A DNA stretch of 64,000 nucleotides from Cardiocondyla obscurior (lineage: Eukaryota; Arthropoda; Insecta; Hymenoptera; Formicidae): the NCBI RefSeq assembly GCF_019399895.1, contig NC_091879.1:620001-684000 (forward strand), read 5' to 3'. Positions 23,501 through 36,600 of this stretch are shown piece by piece. Numbering within the stretch: the stretch's first letter is position 1; each line of letters begins with the position of its first letter. Position numbers and translations under genes: made by a program. The notes beneath the pieces are model-generated. The model was not told the DNA's origin, ran no database searches, and worked only from the letters and a program-made list of their open reading frames with translations.

Positions 23501-25320
23501 AGAGATTATTTTTTATTTCTTTTTTTTACGACGTCGGATTTTACCGGCGCGCGTCCGGCGTCAATAACACAGACCGGCATCTATAAACCCGGCGATCTTA
23601 CGTGATTTTATCCGTATATATCCGAGCGCTACCTTCCGACTTTTTGCATCGAGGGCGAGAGCCTGGTATCAATTCAAAGTAAGATTACGCCGAATCACGC
23701 ACATCCGCGCACGCCCTTACCGGCTCCCGCGACTTCTTGCTGAACGTAATTAGATAGGATGCCGTGATTCAACGGTTCGTTAAAATACATCGCCGCGGCG
23801 CGAGTCGCGCTCACCTTAAACTTTCATGAGAGCAACGCGTCCTCGAGCGAATTCGCGCGTGGAAATTGACGTAGCAACGCGCGTACAATTTTGCACACAA
23901 ACGACACGATGCATTTTTATAGAGGAAGTCGTTTAGCTCGAGGGCAGAACGCATCGTAGATTTATTAACAGAGATTTAATGTAATAAAAGCAGAAACGCG
24001 CGGTTTCTTTTATTTTAATTTTTCTAATTTTACGCATCCTACTTATTCTCGCAGCGTTTACGAGGTCGTCTTCGTAAGGAAACGTCTTGGAATTCTACGA
24101 AACAACGCCTCCTGTCACGGCGAGCGAGACGTGTGTTTACGCGGCTCATTTAATTAACGGCGAGAACAAATTGAATATACACGGGGAACCGATGGATACC
24201 CGCGGCGAGACATCTTTCCATGGCGGATTAAATAAACGTATATCGCGAACGAATAACTTTTGAAGAACATCGAGAAAACGTAATTGCTCTATCGTGTCCG
24301 CGTGTCTCGGGATGCTGTCGCGCGATATGTTTTCGCCCTCGAGAATTTGCGGAATCTTACGCCGCTTCCATCGTCGGCGCAGCTGCCCGCGGAGACGCGA
24401 ATATCTTGGCACGCACGATAAATCAACGCGTTACGTATAATTTACGCATAAATCATTAGGCGTGCGTGCAGGCTGCGGCGCGAACGCGGCCTTTAAGGTT
24501 TCATTCAAGAAATATCACGGAGAGTACAGCGCGCGGGATAGCTTCCAGGAACATCGTAGAAAATTGCGGCACTCGCGCCGCGACCTTCGGCGATACCACA
24601 AATCGCGAACACGCGACTCGCCTCGCGGATTTCTACGAAAGCGAAGCGAGTTTCCGCTTCAATTATCCTCGCGTTTTCTTGCATTTTCTGCCCGTCTTTA
24701 TTTCGTTTTCTCACTTCGCGAAGGTAAACAGAACGTTTAGGCTTAAAATAAATTTTAAAGAATGTCTAGGTTTCAAGTATGCCTCGCTTTTCTTACGGCT
24801 CTTCAAGATTAAAATATTTCTAAATAAAATAATTTTTTTTTTGTAATTAATTCGTCATTATCAGCCAAAATTTTATAGATGTTTCGTTTAAGGCTATTCG
24901 TCACAAAGTAATGCATAAATCAATACAGAGAGCGTATAAATCGTCTACGGGTATGCGACTCTTGTAAGACGCGTAGATACATGTCAGCGATATTCACGCG
25001 AAGTAAAGAAAAAAAAAAAAAAAAGAATTAAGAACATCCAGCCTACAATAAAGTTATTATTAACCCCGGTCAACGCAGGTGATTGGAAAATAGCTGATCA
25101 CAGTAATTAGAATTACACGCGTAAAATCTGGGAAGCTAGACCGATTATACGGAATCGTATGCGGGAGCGTCTTCGTAATAACAATGTGGCGTACGATAAT
25201 TTTAACGTTAATGTCAAAACGTGTCCGGTAACATCTGTCGATCCAGGTACACGCGAGATATTGTTTCCACTTACGATCCCGCGTTTAAAAAAGAAATAGT
25301 CCCTCCATCCTAGTTACACG
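20560..25320. other. Intergenic, no secure gene
   Basis: Mixed CpG-rich and AT-rich DNA. Contains an A9-T16 self-complementary stretch at about 21809-21834 and an A16 run at 25009-25024. Apart from the weak candidate at 22862, the open frames have no family motif. Confidence 0.4.
22862..22994 (+). CDS. Candidate first coding exon with hydrophobic N-terminus
   Basis: ATG at 22862 starts a 44-codon frame with a hydrophobic stretch (SPVVAVASFLLRLLL, about residues 11-25) that could be a signal peptide or anchor. It ends at a near-perfect donor, GATGTT|GTAAGTA, at 22995. TTTAAATATATGG about 30 bases upstream is AT-rich but contains its own ATG. No partner exon was identified. It may be a chance coincidence. 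Confidence 0.18.
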
Positions 25321-25329
25321 CGAGGTAAA

Positions 25330-25950
25330 GTCACTGCGCTTGGCCGTCGCCGGTGCACGTGACACGCTCCGCGTTTGCAGCACGCATACAGCACGAGCGT
25401 GTGTTACACGCGCGACTCACACACGCGCGTCGTGTGCATGGCGTGCGCGTAGAGCGTGGCGGCATGCGGTACGGGATTCTACTTTTTGCCCCCTGCCCCT
25501 GCTCTTCTACCTCCGCCCGCTCTGTTTTGTGTGAGTGACAAGGAGGACGAGGAGGAGATGAAGAGGGTCCACCTCATCTCCCCGATCCTCGTCACCCTCG
25601 GTCCTCACCTCCTCGCTCCCCTTTCCCCCCCCAGTCCCTCGCGGGATTCTCCTCTCTCGAGATCCTTCTCCCCCTTTCTCCCTGCCAGCGCTACTCCACT
25701 CTCTGGCTGACTCTCGGGCGCACCTGCCACCGGTTCCCACACTCGGTGCCCTCGCGCCGGACGTGACGTCACGCGCGCCCCGCCGCACTCCGTCACCTCG
25801 GTCTCCTAAGTGAGCCTCTATCGCGATGAGAAGCGTGTGTGCACGCACGCACGCACGCACGCACGCACGCCGCGTCGCGCGTGCAAGCGTCATACGCGAG
25901 GGATAGCCCCGCTCGTTCGGTGACGACAACGACGACGCTTTTCCGAGTTC
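25330..25950. other. CpG- and pyrimidine-rich block
   Basis: GC-rich DNA with dense CpG (25340-25460), then a C/T-rich stretch (25480-25700), then CpG-rich DNA with the (GCAC)n repeat. It resembles promoter-proximal DNA but no start site or coding exon could be tied to it. Confidence 0.4.
25841..25870. repeat. (GCAC)n microsatellite
   Basis: Seven and a half GCAC units. Confidence 0.95.
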
Positions 25951-25959
25951 TGATCTTTG

Positions 25960-28900
25960 ACCCGATCGTGCGACTACCGTCGCAATTTCAGGATTACGCG
26001 TATACGTCGCTTCCGGCTGTTTCCCTTTCGCGGCTGTACGCTAAGTCGTACTTTATGAGACTACAATTTTCGTAAATACGACGAATTAACTCTGGGACAT
26101 TCAAGAGATAATTTAATATAATTTATATAAATTGTATTTTTTTTCTATCTTTTTTTTCTTTTTTCTAAATGATAAAATTGCGCGAACAAGCCGCACGTAC
26201 GTTGCTTTCTTTTCGGTATATTCGCGGGGCTTCAAATAAAATTTTCAGCTTTTAATAATAACATATATTTTTAATTCTCGACTTTTTGCCGGGCGTCTAA
26301 AAGAAACGGTGGAGCGAATTCGAAATACTCGGAGGGAGGAGGAGTGTTCCGCCTCGATCACCGTCATTCGAACGATCGATCTCAATCACGAGATGAAGCG
26401 ACTGTCAGATGCTGCGAATGACGCTCTTTCGCGGATGACGTTGTCCTTGCGCACGTACAGGTGCACCTGCCTCGTTTTTCCGATTGCCCCTGAATTATCT
26501 CTCTTCCCCGAAGTGTATCGCCCGTAATGTTGCAGCCATCATAATGACAGAATAGAATTTTTCGTGGCTGGAAAACGCGCGTCAGCGAACGAGACTCGGC
26601 ATAATCGGCGCCAATTAATGTGCGCGAGGCTGCGTTATTTTTACCACGTCAATAATCGTCAATATCTCGACGATCTTCACCGATAAAAAAAAAAGGAGTC
26701 GGCGGGGATATTCCGCGAACCAGCCGAGACTCGATCGTCTAAGCTCGTGTGTTTCTCGATAATACATCTATACGCGGCTGTTACTTAGCGATTGCTATTG
26801 ATAGTATGAAAAAAAAAAAAAAAAAGAAAAGAAAAAGAAAAATAAAGTCGACTGCCGATCTATTCTCAATGGTACATAGGTTAATGCGTATAACTCCGCA
26901 TAATTGGAACACGTGCTACTTCGCTATTCTCATTTCCTACGCCGTTCGACAATTCCGTTAACGTGATTGAAAAAATCTGCTCGTTCGAACGGCAACAATT
27001 ATACAAAAGTCCTGTATCTCTCTCAAATAATGAGCCCGCTGATTAAATACTTTACGCTAATTTGCACAAGACGGCTGTTCGCGTTTCAGCGCCGAACCGG
27101 TTCCACTTTCGATCTACCGTTCATTATCCTCACGGCCGCGCGATCTTCGTTGTTAATTAAAATGTACAAATCGGTCAAACGCTCAATGTCGGACAGGCCT
27201 GTCCGTCGTTTTTCAGAAATTTTCTGAGCAGAACGGTGCCAATCGGACGATCGATTTTCATAAATAATCTCTTTATATTCTTTTCTTTTTTTTTTTTTTG
27301 TAAGTATTGTACCCGCAGAATATTTAAGTAACAAAGTGTGCAACTTGAATGAGCTTTTATTATCTTTGATTGCATCAGTCGCATTTCTGTACCGCGCCAA
27401 GTATAATAATCTAAATATTACTCATTAATTCGCGAGGGAATGAGGGTCGAGCCGACGTTTCACGCTATTTAGCCCGTATAATTACCGCGATTCTCTATTA
27501 AAACTGCGTGTACGCCCATCGAAATCTTAAGGGTATACCGAATCGGAACGCTTTTTGGTGTTCACGCTTCGGTGAAGCGAAGAGAGAAGAAATGCCGATG
27601 ATTGGCTTTCGTCTTCGGCGATCCGGGGTCCCGTCATCGTGATTTCCAAAAAAAAAAAAAGGGAAAATAGCATGACAACGAAATAAAGGGGACAATTGTT
27701 GAGGAAGGGCGACTGTTGGGCAGCCGCGCGATTAAACCGCCGTGGGGTTTTTTGTCCGAGCCACGTAGACGGAAAAGCCAAACATTCGCGCGGGTCCTTT
27801 TCGTGCTGTGGGAATCCGCCGTCTTCCACCGTGCATAAACGCGTTTTCCGCCTAGCGCAAGAAGCTCGCAGAAGAAAGCGTTTGTTGGTTCTATTAGATG
27901 AGAAACGCGAGTTCACCGCGGCCGCCCTCCAGCCTGGCCGGCCGAGCGCAGTTCCGCGTCATCGCCTTTCTCTCGTCGTTGATTATATTTGCTCGCAAAC
28001 GGACGATTTTCGAGAGACCGCGAAACGCAAATGACGCTCGGCAAGATAGGGAGAAATCATTTACATTATCTTTACGGCGATTTAACTTCCGACGATAGTG
28101 AAACTTGGCACGAAGAAATTGCGCGCGCGCTCGATTTTTCTCGCGCGGAATGCGGCGCGTGATATCGCGAGATAAGACGGATATTGCAGCTATCGAGCGG
28201 CGCCGTTCTCAATCGCTTATTCATATCGCGGCGAAAGAAAACGTCGCACAAGAAAACACCGTCCCCAGAACACTTTACGTTACCTCTTTCGTGCGATCTT
28301 TTCACTGGGGAGCCGGCGGTAATGCGAACGCACGAAAAAAGACGATCGGAATCGAGGAGGCACCAAGTGTGAAAGAACGATACAAAGGATTCTCTCTTGC
28401 ATTCAGCGATGCAATGCCCGGCGCGGCCGTCTTCTTTAACGGACGTTTGTCGTGAAAGGGTTAAAAAAAAAAAAAAGAAAAGGAAATCGACCGTTGTACT
28501 CGGAATCCACTCGGGATCGCCGCAAACTCGCGATAACGCCGACCGCGGGCAGGGCTCTTACGGCCGGCGACTTAACACGCGCGACACGTCTCCCTCGTAA
28601 CGATGTGGCGAATGCGGGACGCGATCGGCAACGGCGAGGAGGACGGACAGAAGAAGGAACGAATTCCCGGGTCGTCGTCGTAGCGAGCGGTGGCGGCTAC
28701 GTGCAAGAGAAGGCAAGGCGGAAAGGCACGAGCTCGCTTACTTCTGGGCAGGGCGTTATGGGAACTCACGGTGTGAAGGTATGCGTTGTTCTCTGGAGGC
28801 CGTTGGAGGACGTGTTGCGGCTTGCATCGATGATTCGCCTCTGACAAAGGGAAAACCACCCGAGCCGGTGTCGCGGACCACGGTGCGTGACCGAACGGAC

Positions 28901-31900
28901 ACCCAAGGCGTGCGTGAAGCGACGTCAGTCGAAGCCTTGAAACTTTTCAATTACTCCGAACAAAGCAACCGCGCGCCAATAAATCCGCCGTAAATTAATT
29001 ATCGAACTTTAATTATTTCGCGACGACTTAGGCGCGAACTCGACGCAAAATGTCAGGCCGCGGTTCGTTTAACTAGAACTCCGCCCGCGAGTCGTGCGAT
29101 TGGAAAGGCGACGGAATTGAAATCTTCGTAGGTACAACGGTGTAAAAATTTAGTCCGCGTCCGGATGTTTAAAGTAAAAGTAATTCACTATCCCTCGAAC
29201 CCTTTCTTCGACGTCGAGGCGACATTAAAGTAAAGTGTGTCGTCGATTTGTCTTGTAAGGAAAGAGCATCTCGCCGCGTGCGTGACCAACCGGATCCCCG
29301 CCGATGCCGTGCATGTACGCTGGTTTCGGGTCCTTTTGATCGGGACACTTAATCCTCGGGCGAGAGGGCAGGGGAAGGGGGAGTGATTGCATCGAGCGAA
29401 AGGGGAGGCGAGAAACGAGTTTGAGAGCCTGCGAGTTTAATGCCGACGTCACCGATGCCGTGATCGGATTAGTCGTCGGACTTTTGGCGCGGGGACGCCT
29501 TTCATCTGATCCGCTTTGATAAAGTTACTAACCGTCGCCGTTCATGATCCTGAGTGCCTCCGATATTTAAAAGTCTCAAAAACACTGACCGAGATATTTT
29601 TTTTAATTTCTTTTATCTTTTTATTCTTTTTTTTTCTTTTTCTTTTAATATTTAATCGCCTCAAAATTAAATATCAAACAATGCTGACAATTATAATTAT
29701 TAATAGCCATTATTCAATTATCCCGACGTTTTTATAATACATTTTTAATAATTTTAGATAAGAGGCGTATCGATTTTCCAAGTATATTATTAATTACACA
29801 TATTATTCAAATGCGAAATGGCACGCTAATCGCGTATGCTAATTCCTGCTAATTCTTACCCCGGCACATAATATATCAACGTTTCAAAGCTCGCTTATCT
29901 TCGCGTCTGAAAGTTATGCAAATTCGGGCGGAAAACTCGCGAGATATAAATTCAATATTTCTGATCAGAAGCTGACGGTGATAACGCGCGTTACAGATGC
30001 CTCGCGAAAGGGGAAAGGAGCGGCGAGATACCTCTGAACGAAATCCCGTCGCATTATAAGATTCACAGACTCGCGTTCCCCGAGAGATACGGAATCTTAT
30101 CTGAACGGCGAAGTCGCCGTGTCACGCGAAGGGAAGACGGGGATCGAAGTCGGCTGAACGAAAATTATTGACTCGCGTATCGGGACTCATTATTTTCGGC
30201 GGTGGCGATAACGACGGTGCCCCGAGGGGGAGAGGCGACGACGCGCCTCGACTATTCGCATGCAAACGACGACGAATATCGTTAGCGGAGACCACCGTTT
30301 AATGGAGAGGCCGTTTCGATAAGGCCACGCCGTGGGGGAATATTGCGTGCGAGATGCGCGCTAGCCGTTCTATTTCCGAGGCGAGATAAAACCGACGAGG
30401 TATGATCCCCGGACCCGAGCAGCCGGCACTACCTTCCTCGATATCCCGGACGCTTTTCGCACTTTAGAAAACCACGAATCGCGCATTTAAATCAGCGCTG
30501 ACCATCGAAGCTGAACGTGCATTAATGTTACAAATAGATGAACCGTAGAAGTTAATGAGATGTGGAGATAAATTAATGAAATACGTTTTTTATAAATGTT
30601 TTTTTTAATTTCTATATACCCTGTATGCAGTTTAATTAATAAAAAATTTTTTTTTTTTATATTGGATTTATTTTGTTGTTTGCTTTTTGAGATTTATTTC
30701 GATATATTTTAAGCGCCGCTTTTTTGTATTAACCATTTTTCTATATGACTGAGCGAAGCTGAGATTATTTATACCACCGTCTGTAATTAGAAGCAATAAA
30801 GGCTATCGCTTGGAGTCGCAATTGAATCCGCGGTTGGTAGCGACCGTTCGATCTTCAAGTAGCATCGGAAATTCCAGGCAATAGATTGCAATAACGAGAA
30901 GTGTAATAATTAGCGCGCAAATTGCTACCGATATGGGCGTATATGCGTGCGCATGAACAGCGAAGGAAATTGACGTTGTATAGTCAATTCCGCGTGCTTG
31001 CATCGTACGAAGGCCGGCGACGCGTGAAATAATAGAGCGATTATTACGGCCAGTCGGATTATTATTACGCGGTAGAGCAAGTCGTGTCCGCTCTAATTAA
31101 AAGATACCGGACTGACATCGGGGCGAGAGATTGATACGACGATCGATCGATCGATCGTGAAAGAGAGAGAAAGAGGGTCACACGTGGTTAACCGAGAAAA
31201 ATAAGAAAGGACCGACGAGAGCTGGCCTTTTTTACGGTAACGATCGGGGCGAACCCCGCGGGCGACAGAATGCCGACGCAAGGCCAGCACACGAACCGCA
31301 CACGAGCAGCACACTTCTTTACACGGTGCTTTTCGTGCCTGCGTATACGCATTGTGCGTGCATGCGTGACGCGCGAGAGAGAAAGAATAGCTGCGACTGG
31401 AGGTAAACGAGCCCTGCGGGTCATCTCTATTTATCGAAACCCGCCGGAACGGTCCCCATATTCAGAGGGTTGCTCCAGGATCGGCTCGACGCGAAAAAAG
31501 AGAGAAAAAAATATATCACTTTAAGGGCGCTCGTTTTATTACGATATGACATCTATCTCTTACATACGTAGACTTAATTACACGTAATTATCTGACTTAA
31601 ATCACGCGTATTATTTTATATACAAAGTATCGATTTGCAATATCCGCGTAGAAAAGTTTTTTTTTTTTTTTTTATATTTCAAGCAAAACTTTTTTCGCAA
31701 TCGTCCGCGAACGGTCGGGGGTGCGGATGAATTGCACGACAATCGTGGGTGGGACACACTTGCGGGGCTTTTGGGTCCGCTACGTTCGGGGGAGCCTGCA
31801 AACGGGCCCCTTGTAACACGGGAAGACATCGTTTGCAGCGTTCCCACGAGGTGAGGTACCACCTGTGCGTCAGAACGAGAACGAGGGCAACCCCGTGGAT

Positions 31901-33080
31901 CGGCCGAAGGGACGCTATGATTTTCGACCCTAATTTCGATCGAGAAAAGAGGAGCTGCCCACTCAGCCCCTACGGGCGACCGGGGTGTTAAACGGGCCGG
32001 GGTTAAGCCAGAAACGCGCGGATAGTTAGGGCTCCAATCTGAAAAGCGAGGGTGAGATTGGATTTTTTTAAATGCCGATACGAAGGTGAGGAAGCGAATT
32101 TATTTTAACGAGGAAGCATAGGCTAGTGAGGTTAAAAGGATAACGGAAATTCATGAATTCCACTTATCCCTCGATTTATGCGGCGCCTTTTATGCGCGTT
32201 TTCAATCGCGCCCATGTATAGCCGGAAAGGCTACGATTTATTATTTAGATTTATTTTTCAGATAGCCGTGATGAATCTTGACAGTTAGCTTATATATCTT
32301 TAAAATACAAACTTTTATTTTTACGAAAAAGAGAGAACGAAAAAAATAAAGTTGTGTTATAAACTTATATTTAGAGTCCCGTAAAAATTGATGAATGGAG
32401 GCAGTAATTTTTTTAATTTTTATACAATGTCGCTGAGGAACAAATTATGTAGAAAACGCGAGGCGCTTAATACATCAGTTAGAGGAACTCCGCTCAGGTT
32501 CGGTCATTAGAAATCGAGGTAGCCCCAGATGACTCTACCGCCGTGCAAGCTGCTATTCTCAAAGTGGCTCTAAAATTAACTTCTATACAGAGGCCACCGC
32601 CGTGGCCGCGCCTTATTTTTTTCGGCTGGCGGCGGCCCCTCGTCAACGCGCAAACGATGAGCGGACTAATTAACGAGCACCACCAATTAACGTAGTGCCC
32701 GTCGAGGCTCTACGTTGCAGGCGTGTTCCACATTTTCATGACGTAGGAGGGTAGCGCGTCGTTTCTCTGCCTTTTACCGGACCCGTCATCTTCGTTAAAA
32801 AAGAGGTTTCGGTTCCCGTTTCCGAGCCGAATCGTTTTGGTTTCAATGCCATTATAACTAACTCCTCCTCTTTCACTTAGATCTTAATAAGAACCGCTGA
32901 AAGACTATTTTGTAATTTTTCTTGAAAGAAAAGAAAATAAAAAAAGTACCTATTTGTCCGTTCCGAGACCATATTCGATAAAAAAAAGAGTATTTTAAAA
33001 CTTTAAACTGGGAGATACATTAATTTTAAGTTTAACACGGAACAGTGTTAACAAGTGAATTTTATTACAGTCAACGCGCT
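25960..33080. other. Intergenic, no gene seen
   Basis: Alternating AT-rich (26090-26280, 29560-29830, 30570-30780, 32230-32440) and CpG-rich stretches. Holds an A17 run at 26809-26825 and a 20-base GATC palindrome at 31139. The open frames (for example 27696-28034 and 28452-28844) are low-complexity or basic and carry no domain. Confidence 0.4.
31139..31158. repeat. 20-base palindromic (GATC)n
   Basis: ACGATCGATCGATCGATCGT is its own reverse complement. Confidence 0.9.
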
Positions 33081-33089
33081 CTTACGATT

Positions 33090-33600
33090 CCGACTATTTC
33101 GTGAAACGTGATACGCGCATCTCGTCGCCGGACTTTACAACGACGACGTCGTCGCAGTCACGAAAGGCTCGCGCGATCCGCGCGCGCGATTAAAAGTGGA
33201 AGTTACGGGTATCCGGCCGACACCGTTGGCCGACTGACTTTTCGCCGAAACCGATATCGGGACGATCCGCGAAGCAGGTGGCCAAGCGCAAGAAGGAGTC
33301 GGACCCTCACGGCGACAACGAAAACGATTACCCGCGGAGCCCGAGAAGCGCCCGAGACGTAACGGTACCCCGCGCTCGTACCGGCGAGAAATGAGAAAAA
33401 TGCCAACCGCGAAAATTGCGGCGCATCGCAGTGACCTCTCCGGTGCTTCTTCATCGCGCCGTGAACAGTAAGCTCGAGCCCGGTAACAGTACATCCTACA
33501 TCCCGATCCGCAAGATCGGGTGAGGCCGAGACACGTAAGTCGCATATCGCGTGTACATCTCGGACCGTCGTCAACAAGGAGGACCGAAGAGAGCAGCTGG
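33090..33600. other. CpG-rich block ending near a strong splice donor
   Basis: CpG-dense DNA, with ACAC|GTAAGT (GT at 33536) near its right end on the + strand. Open frames on both strands are Arg-rich and unrecognised. A non-coding first exon is possible but unsupported. Confidence 0.3.
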
Positions 33601-36600
33601 CGCGATCTTCACCTGATGCGCCTCGTAATTGAGTCCTGCTAAACGGGTCACGCGGTCACTTTGATATTTATCGAATTCGCGTGCCGACGCGATGCGCTTT
33701 CCGATCCCGTTCCTTCGTCCCTCTGACGCCTCCGTCTCCTTCCCTCCCGAGTAATTAAAGCCCCATCTGAAGCTGCAGGAAGTATAACTGTTTCGCCGAT
33801 GGCCCTGAAATCAAGCTGTCGCATCTTACATTCTCGAACTCGAGTAATTATTCCTCGCATCTCTCGATACTTTGTTGGCGGTCACACCTGGACTTGTGAC
33901 CGCTTTTAGTCGTAAACACCCTCGGGTTGTTTTGCGAAGGATCCGGTTTGATGTGGTTTATTTTTTAATTCGTTATTTCGCGAAATTATTTTTAAGGAGT
34001 ATTTTTTTTTTTTATCAACAGCTTTACGCTGCTGCTGTTTGTTATACGCCGAAGAAAATCAGATTTCTATCAACAATTAGTCGTACGTAATTTTTAATTT
34101 TTGCTAATTACTTTTGTTCTCAAGCAGTTTATTTCGAATGGATTTAATCGATTTTAATTTTCATCCGGTAGCTTAACTAGCGCGTCCGAACGATTTGTAA
34201 CAATCGCGCTGGTAATCGTTTGTGATTGTCCGTTCTGCGAAGATGGCCAGACCAAGTTTTTGATTCTCCGCTGTGATTGCAAAATGCAGACAGACAGACA
34301 TTTTAATTTCCGAGAAACGATTCCTTCTACATTTGGCAATCGGTGGCAAATAGCAGGTTCCCATTCCGCGTAATCGTTTCTGAATTCAGAAGTCACTGTT
34401 TCGGAATTGCCGGTCACGCTCTTCAACTCGATTGTTTCCTCGCAAGAATCGAACGCTAAGCATAAACGATCGGGCTCGCTTCCTTTTGCAAGGGCACTCC
34501 TTAATTTCGGTCATTTTGGTTTTGTCATAAACTCATTACGAGACGTATATTTAACGGCGAGTTCCAGCAATTTTTCAGGTGAGAATTATGTCGACGTTTA
34601 ATGCGAATTTTATGCATCATTACGTAAGATTTGCATTAAAAGCTAATAAATCCGCGAACCGGTTTTTTTTTTCCTTTTTTTAGTTTCGTTTATTTTGAAA
34701 CAAATTGATTTCAAAATGACAAAATGCCGTTTCGGCTCGAGGATATTTTTCGACTTTTCTATAATTACATTTCCACGCGAGTCGAACACGGATAAATAGA
34801 CACGGACGGCTGAATAATTGGGATTGGGAAACCGCCGAGTCGACGTCACTCGACGTTACGGCGATGTCAATTGGATCGCTGAGTGACGGCCGTAATTTCT
34901 TATCCGAGATGTTTTTAAAATGCGAATACGTGAAATGGCACATTTTAAATTAAACGGCATTAAGTCCATCTGCGGCACGAAACGAATAAATTATTCTTAG
35001 TTGCAAGGTTAATCGTTCGAAGTTGTTTTACACTTCATTATCTCCACAGCGTTTTCTCGGAATAAAATCCGATCGATCATTTAATCGCGGCGTGTTTCTG
35101 CTTTCGTGGTCGGACGGAGTGATGTAATGCAACAAATGATATCGGTGTCGGATCTTGGCGTCACTTAGCGTTTTGAGAGGAAGGAGAACCGTTTGATGGC
35201 TGATTACGTGCGTTACGTACGGATTAAGTTGTCTCACGATATCAGAGCGGCCCCTTTGAGCGAAGACGTAATCGTATGCAACAGAAATAACGAGAGACTG
35301 ATGTGGGGAAGGGAATTGGACGTCCGGAGATTAAGCGGGCTCGAAATCTCGATGGCAGTAAAAGGAGAGTCAACTCTTTGAAACCGTACCCTTTTATTTT
35401 CCCACCGCGCCGCCGATAGGCTTTCAGATAAAATAGATCTTGTAATTAAATTCCTAGTCCAACTTCGCTACCGGGGACAGGTATGTGCTTATCAGATTAT
35501 CAATGCGTTCCTGGCGAGCCTTATAATTACGGATCCGTACGAACTTTAAAAGAGGGTCCTCTTAAAGCGTTCTCAGATATATAATTTACTTTTACTAGAA
35601 GAAACCATGCGAAAAGAAAAAATAATTAAAAAAAAAAAAATTAAAAAAAACCCCGGATGTCATTGCTCGGGAACGACAGTCGTTCCCACACTTTCGATAC
35701 AAAACGATAACGTCGCGACGTATCTCATCAGCGTCAAACCGCGGCTAACGTAAATCACGGAAAAGGACGATTTTACAAACGGCGACGGGTCGCCCAATCT
35801 CGATCTGATTGCCGGCGCGGCCGATTTCGAAGTCGTTAAACTCATTTCCTCGCGGCCCCATCCTCGGCGACTTTCACCTCGTCGGCCAGATTGAGCGGTA
35901 AGGCCTGTCAGCCTTACATAAGCCTCGGACGTGCGCACCGACACTTCGTCCCATCCGCACGAGCCCGATTAATCGCTGCTGTGCGCCTGCCGGTCGTATC
36001 GGTCTTCCGTAAATCGGCCACGCTGGGCGTGCGACGTGGAGCTCGCCGCCCCGTGATAAACACGACGCGATTTTTTCTTACATAAGTACCGAGGGCCCCC
36101 AATCACATCCGGCGCGCCGCAGATCCTAAATGGATACGTAATTAATTTAAAATTGATATTTTTTAATTTCATGCAATTCAATGTACGAGAAAGAGAGACG
36201 TAATTTAGTAATGCAATCAATTTTTCTGTTTTTTTTTTTTTGGTTGCGATATTTAATTTCTATAATGCCGAACAAGAAAAATACGGCAGGATATTTAATT
36301 AAAGATTGCGAGTTTGTTTGTAAAACGTTAGCGTCGGTGACGTTTGCGCGCGTAGACACGCTTACTCAATCGAACAGCAGACTGACGTAGCTGCTTGATG
36401 TTTCGCGTGTCCGAGCGCGGCAACAACTTCGTCGCCCATTCATGCAGCTCGCTCCTTTCAAGGAGCGTCGATTGTTTCGTCGCGTGATAAGAGCCGAGAA
36501 TTCCGGGTGTTCGGATTGCGTTACTCAACTCAATGAAATGACAGAGGGTGTTCTGCGTCAGGCAGTGATCGCGGCTACCGACGTTGTTGTTTTGCTCGCT